Positions 18,347-27,609 are shown, counted from the first letter of the stretch. The stretch: 64,000 nucleotides of DNA from Pseudoflavonifractor sp. An85 (GCF_002161235.1 NZ_NFHE01000011.1:24162-88161); one strand, 5' to 3'. The notes: generated by a model from the sequence alone, not told the origin. Translations and numbers: made by a program.

Positions 18347-19732
18347 ATGTTTCGACGCATTCTCATTGCCAACCGAGGCGAAATTGCGGTGCGCATCTTC
18401 CGGGCCTGCCGGGAGATGAACATCCAGCCTGTGGTGGTGTACTCCCAGGGGGACGCGGACGCGCTGCATGTACAGCTGGCCGAGGAGGCCTACTGCATTG
18501 GCCCCGCCCGGTCTTCCGACAGCTATTTGAATATGGACGCCATCCTCACCGTGGCCCAGCAGACCGGCTGTGACGCCCTCCACCCCGGCTATGGCTTTTT
18601 GTCGGAGAACGCCGACTTTGCCGACGCCTGTGCCCAGGCAGGAATCGCCTTCATTGGCCCCTCCGGGGACGTGATTCGCAAGATGGGCAACAAGGCCGCC
18701 GCCCGCAAGCTGATGCAGCAGGCGGGGGTGCCGGTGGTACCCGGCTCTGACGGAGCGGTGGACACCCCCGAGCAGGCCAAGGCTCTGGCCGACGAGATGG
18801 GCTATCCGGTGCTTATCAAGGCTGCCGCAGGTGGCGGTGGCCGGGGCATGCGCCGGGTGTACGAGCCCGACCAGCTCATTCCCCTGTTCCAGGAGGCGAG
18901 AAGCGAGTCCATCGCCTGCTTTGGCAGCGACGAGATGTACCTGGAAAAGCTGATTGTCAACCCCCGGCACATCGAGTTCCAGATCATGGCCGATGCCCAG
19001 GGCAACGTCATTCAGCTGGGGGAGCGGGACTGCTCCATCCAGCGGCGCAACCAGAAAATGTTGGAGGAATCCCCCTCCAAGGCCCTTACTCCCGAACTGC
19101 GGGAGCGTATGGGGGCGGCGGCGGTGGCGGCGGCCAAGGCGGCCGGATACGTCAACGCCGGTACCATTGAATTTGTCCTCTCTGAAGAGGGAGAGTTCTA
19201 TTTTATCGAAATGAACACCCGTATTCAGGTGGAGCACCCGGTCACCGAGATGGTCACCGGTCTGGACCTGGTGCGGGAGCAGATCCGGGTGGCCTCTGGG
19301 CTGCCCCTGTCGGTGACCCAGGAGCAGGTGCAGCTCCACGGCCACGCCATGGAGTGCCGCATCAACGCCGAGGACCCGGCGGAGAACTTCCGGCCCTGCC
19401 CGGGACACATCGACTTTCTTCACCTCCCCGGCGGCTGCGGGGTGCGGGTGGATACGGGGCTGTACTCCGGCTATGACCTGCCCCCCTACTACGACTCCAT
19501 GATGGCCAAGATCATTGTCCATGCCCCCACCCGGCTGGATGCCATCCGTCGCATGCGTCGGGCTCTGGAGGAGCTGGTCATTGAGGGCACCACCACCAAC
19601 ACCGATCTGCTGCACCAGATTTTGTATCACCCCGACTTTGTTCGGGGAGCTTACCACACCGGGTTTATGGATGCCAATCTGGACACCCTGTTGACCTGGA
19701 GCCACGGGGCTGAGGAGGAGAAGAAGGCATGA
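18347..19732 (+). CDS. accC: Acetyl-CoA carboxylase biotin carboxylase subunit
   Basis: An ATP-grasp biotin carboxylase, 461 aa. It starts RILIANRGEIAVRIFRACREM, has the glycine-rich ATP loop KAAAGGGGRGMRRV (about 160-175), and the catalytic region FIEMNTRIQVEHPVTEMVTGLDLV. Length is a little above the usual 450. Its stop overlaps the accD start (ATGA). Confidence 0.97.
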   Translation: MFRRILIANRGEIAVRIFRACREMNIQPVVVYSQGDADALHVQLAEEAYCIGPARSSDSYLNMDAILTVAQQTGCDALHPGYGFLSENADFADACAQAGIAFIGPSGDVIRKMGNKAAARKLMQQAGVPVVPGSDGAVDTPEQAKALADEMGYPVLIKAAAGGGGRGMRRVYEPDQLIPLFQEARSESIACFGSDEMYLEKLIVNPRHIEFQIMADAQGNVIQLGERDCSIQRRNQKMLEESPSKALTPELRERMGAAAVAAAKAAGYVNAGTIEFVLSEEGEFYFIEMNTRIQVEHPVTEMVTGLDLVREQIRVASGLPLSVTQEQVQLHGHAMECRINAEDPAENFRPCPGHIDFLHLPGGCGVRVDTGLYSGYDLPPYYDSMMAKIIVHAPTRLDAIRRMRRALEELVIEGTTTNTDLLHQILYHPDFVRGAYHTGFMDANLDTLLTWSHGAEEEKKA

Positions 19733-20598
19733 GTTCCGTATTTCAACGGCGCAGACAAAAGCTGCTGTCCTTAAAGGCCATGCGCAGCGTGTCCGCCTCG
19801 GTACACCCCCACAGCAGTGAGGTGTGTTCCCACTGCGGAGGAGAGGTGGCCCACCGGGATCTGGTGGCCGAGGGCTATGTGTGTCCCCTGTGCGGCTATC
19901 ACCACCCCATTGGAGCCTACTACCGCCTGAGCCAGATTCTGGACCGGGGTACCTTCAAAGAGCTGGACGCGGAACTGGCCTCCGCCGATCCCCTGGATTT
20001 CCCCGGCTACCGCCAGAAGCTCACCCAGGCCCAGGGCAAAACGGGCATGAATGAGGGCGTGGTCACCGCCTTGGGCCGCATCGGCGGATACCGGGTGGCG
20101 GTGGGCGTACTGGACAGCCGCTTTTTCATGGGCAGCATGAGCGCCGCCCTGGGTGAAAAGGTCACCCGGTTGGTGGAGCAGGCAGCTAAGGCAAAGCTGC
20201 CCCTCATCCTCTTTTCCGCCAGCGGCGGGGCCCGGATGCAGGAGGGCATTTTGTCCCTGATGCAGATGGCCAAGACCTCTGCGGCCCTGGAGCGGTTTTC
20301 CCGCCGGGGAGGGCTGTACATTTCCGTGCTCACCCATCCCACCACCGGCGGCGTCACCGCCTCCTTTGCCAGCCTGGGGGATATTATGATTGCCGAGCCC
20401 GGGGCCCTCATCGGCTTTGCCGGTCCCCGGGTCATTGAACAGACCATCGGCCAGGAACTGCCGGAAGGCTTCCAAAGCGCCGAATACTTACTGGAGCATG
20501 GCTTTTTGGACGCTGTGGTGCCCCGCCAGGATCTGCGGGACACCCTGATCCAGCTGCTGAAGCTCCACGGAAAGGCAGGTGCAAACCGGGATGGCTGA
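19729..20598 (+). CDS. accD: Acetyl-CoA carboxylase carboxyltransferase subunit beta
   Basis: AccD, 289 aa. An N-terminal zinc ribbon with two CxxC pairs (CSHCGGE and CPLCGYH, about residues 34-60) is followed by the crotonase-like carboxyltransferase fold with FSASGGARMQEGILSLMQMAKTSAAL and HPTTGGVTASFASLGDI. ATGA overlap with accC; it ends 8 bases inside accA. Confidence 0.97.
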   Translation: MSSVFQRRRQKLLSLKAMRSVSASVHPHSSEVCSHCGGEVAHRDLVAEGYVCPLCGYHHPIGAYYRLSQILDRGTFKELDAELASADPLDFPGYRQKLTQAQGKTGMNEGVVTALGRIGGYRVAVGVLDSRFFMGSMSAALGEKVTRLVEQAAKAKLPLILFSASGGARMQEGILSLMQMAKTSAALERFSRRGGLYISVLTHPTTGGVTASFASLGDIMIAEPGALIGFAGPRVIEQTIGQELPEGFQSAEYLLEHGFLDAVVPRQDLRDTLIQLLKLHGKAGANRDG

Positions 20599-21409
20599 GT
20601 ATACACCCGCCCAGCGGGTTGCCCTGGCCCGCAATACCGCCCGCCCTGGGGTGGTGGACTTTGTCCAGGGACTGCTCACCGACTTTTTTGAGCAGAAGGG
20701 GGATCGCCTGTGTGGCGACGACCCCAGTATTTTTGGCGGCGTGGGCCTGTTCCACGGCCGTCCCGTCACCGTCATTGGCCACCGCAAGGGCAAAGACCTG
20801 GAGGAGCGGATGGCCTGCCGTTTCGGTATGCCCAACCCGGAAGGGTACCGCAAGGCCGGACGGCTCATGGACCAGGCGGAGAAGTTTGGTCGCCCGGTTA
20901 TCACCTTCATTGACACCCCTGGGGCATACCCCGGCCTGGAGGCGGAGGCCCGAGGTCAGGGCGAGGCCATTGCCCGGATGCTGGCCAAAATGTCTGCCCT
21001 CACCGTGCCCACCATCGCCATTGTCACCGGCGAAGGGGGCAGCGGCGGCGCTTTGGCTCTGGGTGTGGGAAACCGGGTGCTGATGCTGGAAAACGCCGTG
21101 TATTCCGTGCTGTCTCCGGAAGGGTTTGCGGCGATTTTATGGAAAGATGCCTCCAAAAGTGACGAGGCCTGCGACGTGATGAAGCTCACCGCCGCAGATC
21201 TTCTGGAGCTGGGGGTTATTGACCGGGTCATTCCCGAGCCCGCCGGAGGGGCCCACACCGACGTGGCCGCCATGGTGCGCACTCTGGATGTGGTGCTCCA
21301 AGAGGAGCTGGCGGGGCTCAGCCGCATGAGCGCCCACGCCCTGTTCACCGGACGGTACGAGAAATTTCGAGCCATGGGCGCAAAGGCCCTGAGAAAGGAG
21401 CGCACATGA
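20591..21409 (+). CDS. accA: Acetyl-CoA carboxylase carboxyltransferase subunit alpha
   Basis: AccA, about 272 aa, forms the A2B2 carboxyltransferase with AccD. Signature segments are VIGHRKGKDLEERMACRFGMPNPEGYRKAGRLM, FIDTPGAYPGLEAEARGQGEAIA and GEGGSGGALALGVGN. The ATG at 20591 overlaps accD by 8 bases; an in-frame GTG at 20579 is an alternative. It ends in an ATGA overlap with fabH. Confidence 0.95.
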   Translation: MAEYTPAQRVALARNTARPGVVDFVQGLLTDFFEQKGDRLCGDDPSIFGGVGLFHGRPVTVIGHRKGKDLEERMACRFGMPNPEGYRKAGRLMDQAEKFGRPVITFIDTPGAYPGLEAEARGQGEAIARMLAKMSALTVPTIAIVTGEGGSGGALALGVGNRVLMLENAVYSVLSPEGFAAILWKDASKSDEACDVMKLTAADLLELGVIDRVIPEPAGGAHTDVAAMVRTLDVVLQEELAGLSRMSAHALFTGRYEKFRAMGAKALRKERT

Positions 21410-22380
21410 GTGGAATAAAATTGCTGGCCACAGGCAGCGCCTTGCCCCAGCATATGATTACCAACCATGATCTGGAGCAGATCATGGACACCAGCGACGA
21501 GTGGATTACCTCCCGCACCGGCATCGGTGCCCGACACCACTGCCAGGGAGAGGAGTGCCACACCAGCTTGTGCCTGGAGGCAGCGAAAAAGGCTCTGGAG
21601 CGCAGCGGCGTGAAGCCGGAGGAAGTGGGCGTGTGCCTGGTGGCAACCCTCACCCCCGATCACCTGACTCCCGCCACCGCCTGCGTGCTGCAAAAGGAAT
21701 TGGGGTTCCAGGAGGACGCCATCTGTTTTGACTTAAACGCCGCCTGTTCCGGCTTTGTCTACGCCCTGCACACCGCAGAGTGCCTGCTGGCCGCTTCCCA
21801 GCGGAAGTACGGCCTGGTGCTGGGGGCAGAGGTGCTCAGCCGGGTCATTGATATCAATGATCGCAGCACCTACGTGCTCTTTGGCGACGGCGCTGGCGCG
21901 GCTGTGGTGGAGTGGCGGGAGGAGTTCCCCTCCATCCATGCCGTGCTGGGCTGCCGGGGGAATGACCAGGTGCTCACCATCCCCGGTGTGAACAAGGGGG
22001 TGCCTGCGGTGGTACATATGGACGGGCAGGACGTGTTCCGCTTTGCCGTGGAGGCCCTGCCCCGGTGCGCCCGGGAAGTGGCCCAAAAAGCCGGCATCAC
22101 CCTGGAGGAGGTGGACCGCTTTGTGCTCCACCAGGCCAACCAGAGAATCATCAACTTTGCCGTGAAGAAGCTGGGGGTAGACCCGGCCAAATGCACCGGA
22201 AACATTGCCCATACCGCCAACACCTCCGCCGCCAGCGTGCCCATCCTCTTGGATGAGCTGGTGCAGAAGGGGGAGATTCAGCCTGGTAACAAGGTTTTGT
22301 GCGTGGGCTTTGGCGGCGGACTGACCTGGGCCGGCGCGCTGCTGGAAGTGGCTCAGGGTAGGGAAGGAGATACAAAATGA
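21406..22380 (+). CDS. fabH: Beta-ketoacyl-ACP synthase III
   Basis: FabH, 324 aa, condenses acetyl-CoA with malonyl-ACP to begin chain synthesis. The catalytic Cys114 sits in DLNAACSGF. The His is in FVLHQANQRI, and the Asn is in AHTANTSAAS. N-terminal TSDEWITSRTGIGARH is the family signature. It overlaps accA and fabK by 4 bases each. Confidence 0.97.
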   Translation: MSGIKLLATGSALPQHMITNHDLEQIMDTSDEWITSRTGIGARHHCQGEECHTSLCLEAAKKALERSGVKPEEVGVCLVATLTPDHLTPATACVLQKELGFQEDAICFDLNAACSGFVYALHTAECLLAASQRKYGLVLGAEVLSRVIDINDRSTYVLFGDGAGAAVVEWREEFPSIHAVLGCRGNDQVLTIPGVNKGVPAVVHMDGQDVFRFAVEALPRCAREVAQKAGITLEEVDRFVLHQANQRIINFAVKKLGVDPAKCTGNIAHTANTSAASVPILLDELVQKGEIQPGNKVLCVGFGGGLTWAGALLEVAQGREGDTK

Positions 22381-23303
22381 AGTTAAATGAACTGCTGGGA
22401 ACCGAGTTTCCCTTGATTCAGGGCGGCATGGCCAATATTGCGACCGGTGCCTTCGCCGCCGCTGTGTCCAACGCTGGCGCTCTGGGCCTGGTGGGTGCCG
22501 GCGGCTGGGACGGCGAGACCCTGCGGAAAGAGATCCGCATCGCCAAAGAGAACACAGACAAGCCCTTTGGCGTCAACCTGATGCTCATGAATCCCCACAT
22601 TGACGAGCTGGCCCAAGTGGTGGTGGAAGAGGGTGTGTCCGTCATTACCACTGGCGCGGGCAACCCCGGCAAGTACGTTCCCGCCTGGAAAGAGGCGGGC
22701 ATCCGCATCTTCCCCGTGGTGGCTGCCCCCATTCTGGCCAAGCGTCTGGAGCGGCTGGGTGTGGACGGCTTCATTGCCGAGGGCACCGAGAGCGGTGGAC
22801 ACGTGGGTGAGATGACCACCATGGCCCTGGTGCCTCAGGTGGTGGACACCGTGTCCGTCCCCGTCATTGCCGCCGGCGGCATCGCCGACGGCCGTCAGCT
22901 GGCCGCTGCCTTTGCCCTGGGCGCCTGCGGCGCTCAGATCGGCACCTGTCTGCTGGCCAGTGAGGAATGCCCCATCCACGAGAACTACAAGAAGGCGGTC
23001 ATGAAGGCCAGCGCCACCGACACCATCGTCACCGGCCGTTCCACCGGCGCCCCCGTGCGGGTGCTGAAGAATAAGATGGCTCGGGAGTATGTGCGCATGG
23101 AGAAGGATCACCTGCCCCTGGAGGAGCTGGAGAAGCTGACCCTGGGCTCTCTGCGCCGGGCTGTGTTTGACGGCGATGTGGATACTGGCAGCTTCATGGC
23201 CGGTCAGGTGGCTGGCATGGTCCACGAGATCCGCCCCCTGCGCCAGATTTTTGAGGATCTGATGGCAGGCTATGAGAAAACCGTAAAGGAGATGCAGGGA
23301 TGA
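22377..23303 (+). CDS. fabK: Enoyl-ACP reductase II (FMN-dependent FabK)
   Basis: FabK, 308 aa, is an FMN TIM-barrel enzyme of the nitronate-monooxygenase family that reduces enoyl-ACP. FPLIQGGMANIATGAFAAAVSNAGALGLVGAGG is at the N terminus, followed by EGTESGGHVG and IAAGGIADGRQLAAAFALGACGAQIGT. No fabI or fabL is seen, so it is probably the only enoyl reductase in this operon, a type that is insensitive to triclosan. It overlaps fabH and fabD by 4 bases. Confidence 0.95.
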   Translation: MKLNELLGTEFPLIQGGMANIATGAFAAAVSNAGALGLVGAGGWDGETLRKEIRIAKENTDKPFGVNLMLMNPHIDELAQVVVEEGVSVITTGAGNPGKYVPAWKEAGIRIFPVVAAPILAKRLERLGVDGFIAEGTESGGHVGEMTTMALVPQVVDTVSVPVIAAGGIADGRQLAAAFALGACGAQIGTCLLASEECPIHENYKKAVMKASATDTIVTGRSTGAPVRVLKNKMAREYVRMEKDHLPLEELEKLTLGSLRRAVFDGDVDTGSFMAGQVAGMVHEIRPLRQIFEDLMAGYEKTVKEMQG

Positions 23304-24223
23304 GCATTGCCTTTTTGTATGCCGGTCAGGGCAGCCAGCATCCCGGGATGGGCGCTGACCTGTACGAGACCTACCCCCAGTTCCGGGAGATTCTGGATGG
23401 GGCAAACCTGGACTTTGATGTCAAGGAAGTCAGCTTCCAGGACAGCCAGGGAGTTTTGAATGAGACCCGGTACACCCAGCCCTGCATGGTGGCCTTTGCC
23501 GTGGGCGTGACCAAAATTCTCGCTGACCTGGGCATTCACCCCGACTATGTGGCGGGTCTGAGCCTGGGCGAGTACTCTGCCCTCCAGGCTGCCGGGGTGT
23601 TCACCCCCCAGCAGGCCATCTCTCTGGTGGCCTTCCGGGGCAAGGTGATGGCCGAGGCCGCCAAGGGCGTGCCCTGCGGCATGACCGCCGTGCTGGGCCT
23701 GGACCGGGAGAAGCTGGAGCAGGCCTGTGAGCAGGCCAGTTCTCTGGGCGTGGTGTGCATCGCCAACTACAACTGCCCCGGGCAGCTGGTTCTCGGCGGC
23801 CACCAGGAGGCGGTGGCCGAGGCCGCCCGCCTGGCCAAGGAGATGGGCGCGCGCCGCTGTATGCCCCTGAAGGTCAGCGGCCCCTTCCATACCCCTCTCT
23901 TGAAGCCTGCCGGGGACGCTCTGGCGGAGAAGTTTAAGGGCGAGACTTTTGGCGAGATGCAGGTGCCCGTGCTCTTCAACTGCCTGGGCCGGGAAAAGGG
24001 AGACAGCGACACCATTCCCGCCCTGCTGGAGCGTCAGGTGCAGTCCTCCGTGTACATGGAGGACACCATCCGTCGCTTGGCTGAGCTGGGCGTGGACACC
24101 ATTGTGGAAATCGGACCGGGAAAGGTACTCAGCGGCTTTGTGCGCAAGACCACCCCGGACATCAAAACCTATGCCGTGGAGACGGTGGCCGATGTGGAGG
24201 CCCTGGTCCAGGCGCTGAAATGA
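23300..24223 (+). CDS. fabD: Malonyl-CoA:ACP transacylase
   Basis: FabD, 307 aa. The start FLYAGQGSQHPGMG and the nucleophile motif GLSLGEYSAL with Ser88 are clear. The catalytic His lies in GPFHTPLLKP. It overlaps fabK by ATGA and is followed by fabG after 11 bases. Confidence 0.96.
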   Translation: MSIAFLYAGQGSQHPGMGADLYETYPQFREILDGANLDFDVKEVSFQDSQGVLNETRYTQPCMVAFAVGVTKILADLGIHPDYVAGLSLGEYSALQAAGVFTPQQAISLVAFRGKVMAEAAKGVPCGMTAVLGLDREKLEQACEQASSLGVVCIANYNCPGQLVLGGHQEAVAEAARLAKEMGARRCMPLKVSGPFHTPLLKPAGDALAEKFKGETFGEMQVPVLFNCLGREKGDSDTIPALLERQVQSSVYMEDTIRRLAELGVDTIVEIGPGKVLSGFVRKTTPDIKTYAVETVADVEALVQALK

Positions 24224-24234
24224 GGAGTATGACC

Positions 24235-24978
24235 ATGTCTTTATACGGAAAAGTGGCCATCGTCACCGGCGGCAGCCGGGGCATTGGCCGTGCCATCTGC
24301 CTGGAGCTGGCCTCCCAGGGCGCCAGCGTGGTGTTCTCCTACGCGGGCAACGACGCCGCTGCCCAGGAGACCCTGGCCGCCCTCAAAGAGCTGGGCGTGG
24401 AGGCGAGAAGCGTCAAGGGAGATGTCACCGACCCTGAGGCGGTGAAGAACCTGGTGGACACCGCGGTGAAGGAGTTGGGCGGGGTGCACATCCTGGTCAA
24501 CAACGCCGGGATTACCCGGGATGGTCTGGCCATGACCATGAAGGAAGAGGACTTTGACGCCGTCATCAACACCAACTTGAAGGGCACCTTTTTGTGCATG
24601 AAGGCGGTGACCCGGCCTATGATGAAGGGCCGCTATGGCCGCATCATCAACCTGAGCTCGGTGGTAGCCCTGCGGGGCAACCCCGGCCAGGTGAACTACT
24701 GCGCCAGCAAGGCCGGTGTCATCGGCATGACCAAGTCCCTGGCCAAGGAGCTGGCCGGACGGGGCATCACCGTCAACGCCGTGGCCCCCGGCTACATCGC
24801 CACCGATATGACAGCCGCCCTGCCCGATGCTGCCCGCGAGGCCATGCTCACCACCATTCCCGCCCGTCGGGCCGGAACGCCTGAGGATGTGGCCAAGGCT
24901 GTGGCATTTTTGGCCAGCGACGGCGCTGGATACATCACCGGCCAGGTGCTGTCCGTGGACGGCGGCATGGGCATGTGA
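24235..24978 (+). CDS. fabG: 3-oxoacyl-ACP reductase
   Basis: A short-chain dehydrogenase, 247 aa. The NADP-binding motif TGGSRGIG is at about residues 11-18, NNAG near 90, and the catalytic Ser-Tyr-Lys lies in NLSSVVALRGNPGQVNYCASKAG. The ATG at 24235 is preferred over 24220 and 24229 because GAGGAG lies 6 bases upstream. Confidence 0.96.
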   Translation: MSLYGKVAIVTGGSRGIGRAICLELASQGASVVFSYAGNDAAAQETLAALKELGVEARSVKGDVTDPEAVKNLVDTAVKELGGVHILVNNAGITRDGLAMTMKEEDFDAVINTNLKGTFLCMKAVTRPMMKGRYGRIINLSSVVALRGNPGQVNYCASKAGVIGMTKSLAKELAGRGITVNAVAPGYIATDMTAALPDAAREAMLTTIPARRAGTPEDVAKAVAFLASDGAGYITGQVLSVDGGMGM

Positions 24979-24996
24979 GCAGAGAAGGAGGATATT

Positions 24997-26241
24997 ATGG
25001 GAACCAAACGCAGAGTTGTCATCACTGGTATGGGCACCGTCAACCCTTTGGGCCACAACGTGGCAGACTCCTGGCAGGCTGTGAAAGAGGGCGTGTGCGG
25101 TATTGACACCATCACCCTCTATGATGCATCCGACCGCAAGGTCAAGCTGGCCGCCGAGGTCAAGAACTGGGACCCCACCACCGTGCTGGATAAGCGGGAG
25201 GTCAAGCACATGGCCCGCTATGCCCAGTTTGCCATGGTAGCCGCCCGGGAGGCTTTTGCCGATAGCGGCCTGGAGAAGGACGAGTTGGACCTGACCCAGT
25301 GCGGCGTCATCGTCTCCAGCGGCGTGGGCGGCATCGGCACCACCGAGGCCGAGCAGACCCGCGGACTGGAAAAGGGCTTTGACCGGGTTAACCCCTACTA
25401 CATTCCCGAGGCCATTGCCAACATGGGCGCGGGCCTCATCGCCATTGACCTGGGCTTCCAGGGCATGTGCACCTGCCCCGTCACCGCCTGTGCCGGCGGC
25501 TCCAACGCCGTGGGCGATGCCTTCCGCCACATCCGGGACGGCTACGCCACCGTGATGGTGTGCGGCGGCGCGGAAGCCGCTGTCACCCCGCTGTCCATTG
25601 GCGGCTTTACCACCATGCGGGCCCTCCACACCGGAGAGGACAAAAACGCCGCTTCCGTACCCTTTGACGCCCGCCGCAGCGGCTTTGTCATGGGTGAGGG
25701 CGCCGGTATCCTGGTGCTGGAGGAGCTGGAGCACGCTCTGGCTCGTGGGGCCAAGATTTACGCTGAGATGGTGGGCTACGGCGTCACCTGTGACGCCTAC
25801 CACATGACCGCCCCCGCCCCCAACGGGGAAGGCGGCGCTCGGGCCATGGCCCAGGCTCTGGCCGACGGCGATGTAAAGGCCGAGGACGTGGACTACATCA
25901 ACGCCCACGGCACCTCTACCCCCCTCAACGACTCCGGCGAGACTGCCGCCATCAAGACCGTGTTCGGCGACCATGCCTATAAGCTGGCTGTGAGCTCCAC
26001 CAAGTCCATGACTGGCCACATGCTGGGTGCGGCTGGCGGCGTGGAGGCCATCTTCACCGCGCTGGCTGTGAAGGAGGACTACATTCCCGCCACCATCAAC
26101 TATCAGGAGCCTGACCCCGCCTGTGACCTGGACATCGTGCCCAACCAGGGCCGGGAGCAGACCGTGCGCTATGCTCTGTCCAACTCCCTGGGCTTTGGCG
26201 GCCACAACGCCTGTGTGCTCATGAAAAAGTGGGAGGATTAA
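24997..26241 (+). CDS. fabF: Beta-ketoacyl-ACP synthase II
   Basis: FabF, 414 aa, elongates the acyl chain. The catalytic triad is Cys165 (PVTACAGGSNA) and two His (NAHGTSTPLND and KSMTGHMLGAAGG). GAAGGAGG precedes the ATG. Three bases separate it from fabZ. Confidence 0.97.
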   Translation: MGTKRRVVITGMGTVNPLGHNVADSWQAVKEGVCGIDTITLYDASDRKVKLAAEVKNWDPTTVLDKREVKHMARYAQFAMVAAREAFADSGLEKDELDLTQCGVIVSSGVGGIGTTEAEQTRGLEKGFDRVNPYYIPEAIANMGAGLIAIDLGFQGMCTCPVTACAGGSNAVGDAFRHIRDGYATVMVCGGAEAAVTPLSIGGFTTMRALHTGEDKNAASVPFDARRSGFVMGEGAGILVLEELEHALARGAKIYAEMVGYGVTCDAYHMTAPAPNGEGGARAMAQALADGDVKAEDVDYINAHGTSTPLNDSGETAAIKTVFGDHAYKLAVSSTKSMTGHMLGAAGGVEAIFTALAVKEDYIPATINYQEPDPACDLDIVPNQGREQTVRYALSNSLGFGGHNACVLMKKWED

Positions 26242-26244
26242 GGC

Positions 26245-26676
26245 ATGATGCAGTATAATTCCAATCAAATTGCAGAAATTATGCCACACCGCTATCCCTT
26301 CGCCCTGGTGGATAAGATCGTGGACGGAGAGGAAGGCAAGTGGGCAAAGGGCATCAAGTGCGTCACCGTCAACGAGCCCTTTTTCCAGGGCCACTTTCCC
26401 CAGTATCATGTGATGCCCGGGGTACTCATTCTGGAGGCTCTGGCCCAGGTGGCCGGGATCACCGTGCTGTCCATGGAGGAAAACCGGGGCAAGTTGGGCT
26501 TCTTTGGCGGCATCAAAAATGCCCGGTTCCGCCGTCAGGTGGTGCCCGGCGACGTGCTGGAGCTGGAGTGCACCATTATCAAGCAGAAAGGCCCCGTGGC
26601 TGTGGCGGAAGCCGTGGCCAAGGTGGACGGCAAGGTGGCCGTGAACGCAGAGCTGACCCTGGCCCTGGGAAAGTAA
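26245..26676 (+). CDS. fabZ: 3-hydroxyacyl-ACP dehydratase FabZ
   Basis: A hot-dog fold dehydratase, 143 aa, with [13 protein letters not shown] and the active-site helix [19 protein letters not shown] (His50, Glu64). The sequence between His50 and VMPG differs from the usual HFPGxPVMPG, a mild variation. No fabA, fabM or fabN lies in the operon, so how unsaturated chains arise is not visible here. Confidence 0.95.
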   Translation: MMQYNSNQIAEIMPHRYPFALVDKIVDGEEGKWAKGIKCVTVNEPFFQGHFPQYHVMPGVLILEALAQVAGITVLSMEENRGKLGFFGGIKNARFRRQVVPGDVLELECTIIKQKGPVAVAEAVAKVDGKVAVNAELTLALGK

Positions 26677-26680
26677 CCCA

Positions 26681-26710
26681 TTGCCTTTTTGGTGTGAAAT
26701 CTGATAGAAT
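26681..26710 (+). promoter_or_regulatory. Probable own promoter of the MarR gene
   Basis: TTGCCT and TAGAAT with an 18-base spacer, between fabZ and the MarR gene. The MarR gene may also receive read-through from the fab operon, since no terminator follows fabZ. Confidence 0.45.
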
Positions 26711-26742
26711 AGCAAAAAACAGACAAACACGGAGGCAGCAGG

Positions 26743-27195
26743 ATGTTGGAGGAGAGATTCGGAGCGGTGTATACCAAGTTTAAGCTCCATTTTTACCAGG
26801 AGATTTTTGCCCATTTTCAAAATCGAGAAGCCAGTCTCACCACGGTGGAGACCTTTGCCATGGAGACCATTCAGGCCCTGGGCACCCCCACCATCAATGA
26901 ATTTGCGACCTTTATGCGCATTTCTCCCCCCAATGCGGCGTACAAGATCAACAGTCTGGTGCGCAAGGGGTATCTGACCAAGGTCCAGTCGGAGCAGGAT
27001 AAGCGGGAATATCACCTGCAAGTGACCCAGAAATACCGGGATTACTACAACATCAGCACCGACTATGTGCGCAAGGTTATGGAGCGCATTCGCCAGCGGT
27101 TTACCCCTGAGGACTGCGCCAAGCTGGAGGAGATGCTCACGGTGGTCAGCCAGGAGCTGATGCCCGAAGTGGACCTCCCCGGTGAGATGGGATAA
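26743..27195 (+). CDS. MarR family regulator, likely FabT-like controller of the fab operon
   Basis: A 150-aa winged-helix MarR protein. The HTH region INEFATFMRISPPNAAYKINSLVRKGYLTKVQSEQDKREYHLQVT (about 50-95) includes the wing with the DxR pattern (EQDKREY). Its position directly after fabZ suggests control of fatty acid synthesis, as FabT does in Streptococcus, where ACP-bound long-chain acyl groups are the corepressor. The regulator is normally first in the cluster there; here it is last. Function is inferred from family and place. Confidence 0.75.
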   Translation: MLEERFGAVYTKFKLHFYQEIFAHFQNREASLTTVETFAMETIQALGTPTINEFATFMRISPPNAAYKINSLVRKGYLTKVQSEQDKREYHLQVTQKYRDYYNISTDYVRKVMERIRQRFTPEDCAKLEEMLTVVSQELMPEVDLPGEMG

Positions 27196-27218
27196 ACGTA
27201 CCATCGAATCATCCAAGG

Positions 27219-27249
27219 AAAAAGACCCGCCGTCGGCGGGTCTTTTTGG
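27219..27249 (+). terminator. Terminator after the fab operon / MarR gene
   Basis: AAAAAGACCCGCC / GGCGGGTCTTTTT perfect stem with a GTC loop and T-run. A near copy occurs at 27515-27545. Confidence 0.9.
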
Positions 27250-27514
27250 CGTGTCGAAAAAGTTCGACACGCTTCTCGAAAATGCCAGCATTTTCTCGAG
27301 GGGGTACAGCCCGCTGCATGTACCCTTGGGTCAGAGGGCGACCCAAGGCCACACTGGCGGGCTGAGATGTGTTTTTCCCGATGCGCATGTCCCCGGGAAA
27401 AACAGATTTTGATTGATTTTTCCGCCTAAGGGCGGAAAAATTTTGCTCCAGGGATTTTTGCCTATACAAGAACTTTTGACCTATTTGAATCAATGTCAGT
27501 TTTTTGATAGTCTG
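27250..27514. other. Structured intergenic region with six hairpins, no ORF
   Basis: Successive inverted repeats: CGTGTCGAA/TTCGACACG (27250-27272), CTCGAAAATG/CATTTTCTCGAG (27274-27300), GGGTACA/TGTACCC (27302-27325), TTGGGTC/GACCCAA (27326-27346), GTTTTTCCCG/CGGGAAAAAC (27371-27403) and ATTTTTCCGCC/GGCGGAAAAAT (27416-27441). The loop of the third, CAGCCCGC (27308-27315), can also pair with GCGGGCTG (27357-27364), giving a pseudoknot-like alternative. No reading frame or known RNA family was recognised. Confidence 0.6.
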
Positions 27515-27545
27515 AAAAAGACCCGCCGTAGGCGGGCCTTTTTTG
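27515..27545 (+). terminator. Second, near-identical terminator
   Basis: AAAAAGACCCGCC-GTA-GGCGGGCCTTTTT, almost the same stem as at 27219-27249. It closes the structured region before the GH20 promoter. Confidence 0.75.
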
Positions 27546-27580
27546 TACGCGACACAGAGACATAAAATTTGTTTCACTGG

Positions 27581-27609
27581 TTGACAACCTGTCAATATGA
27601 TGGTACACT
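27581..27609 (+). promoter_or_regulatory. Promoter with palindromic operator for the GH20 gene
   Basis: TTGACA at 27581 and TACACT at 27604, spacer 17. The -35 is one arm of the perfect palindrome TTGACAACCTGTCAA (27581-27595), so a dimeric regulator could sit on the -35. Confidence 0.7.

Noticed and set aside
24241..27291. A 1,016-codon open frame on the minus strand across fabG-fabF-fabZ.
   Set aside because: It is antisense to clearly identified genes and made of Gly/His/Val-rich low-complexity sequence, a by-product of G/C-ending codons.
27250..27514. CRISPR array or known riboswitch.
   Set aside because: The hairpins differ in sequence and spacing, so there is no repeat-spacer pattern, and no known riboswitch core was recognised.
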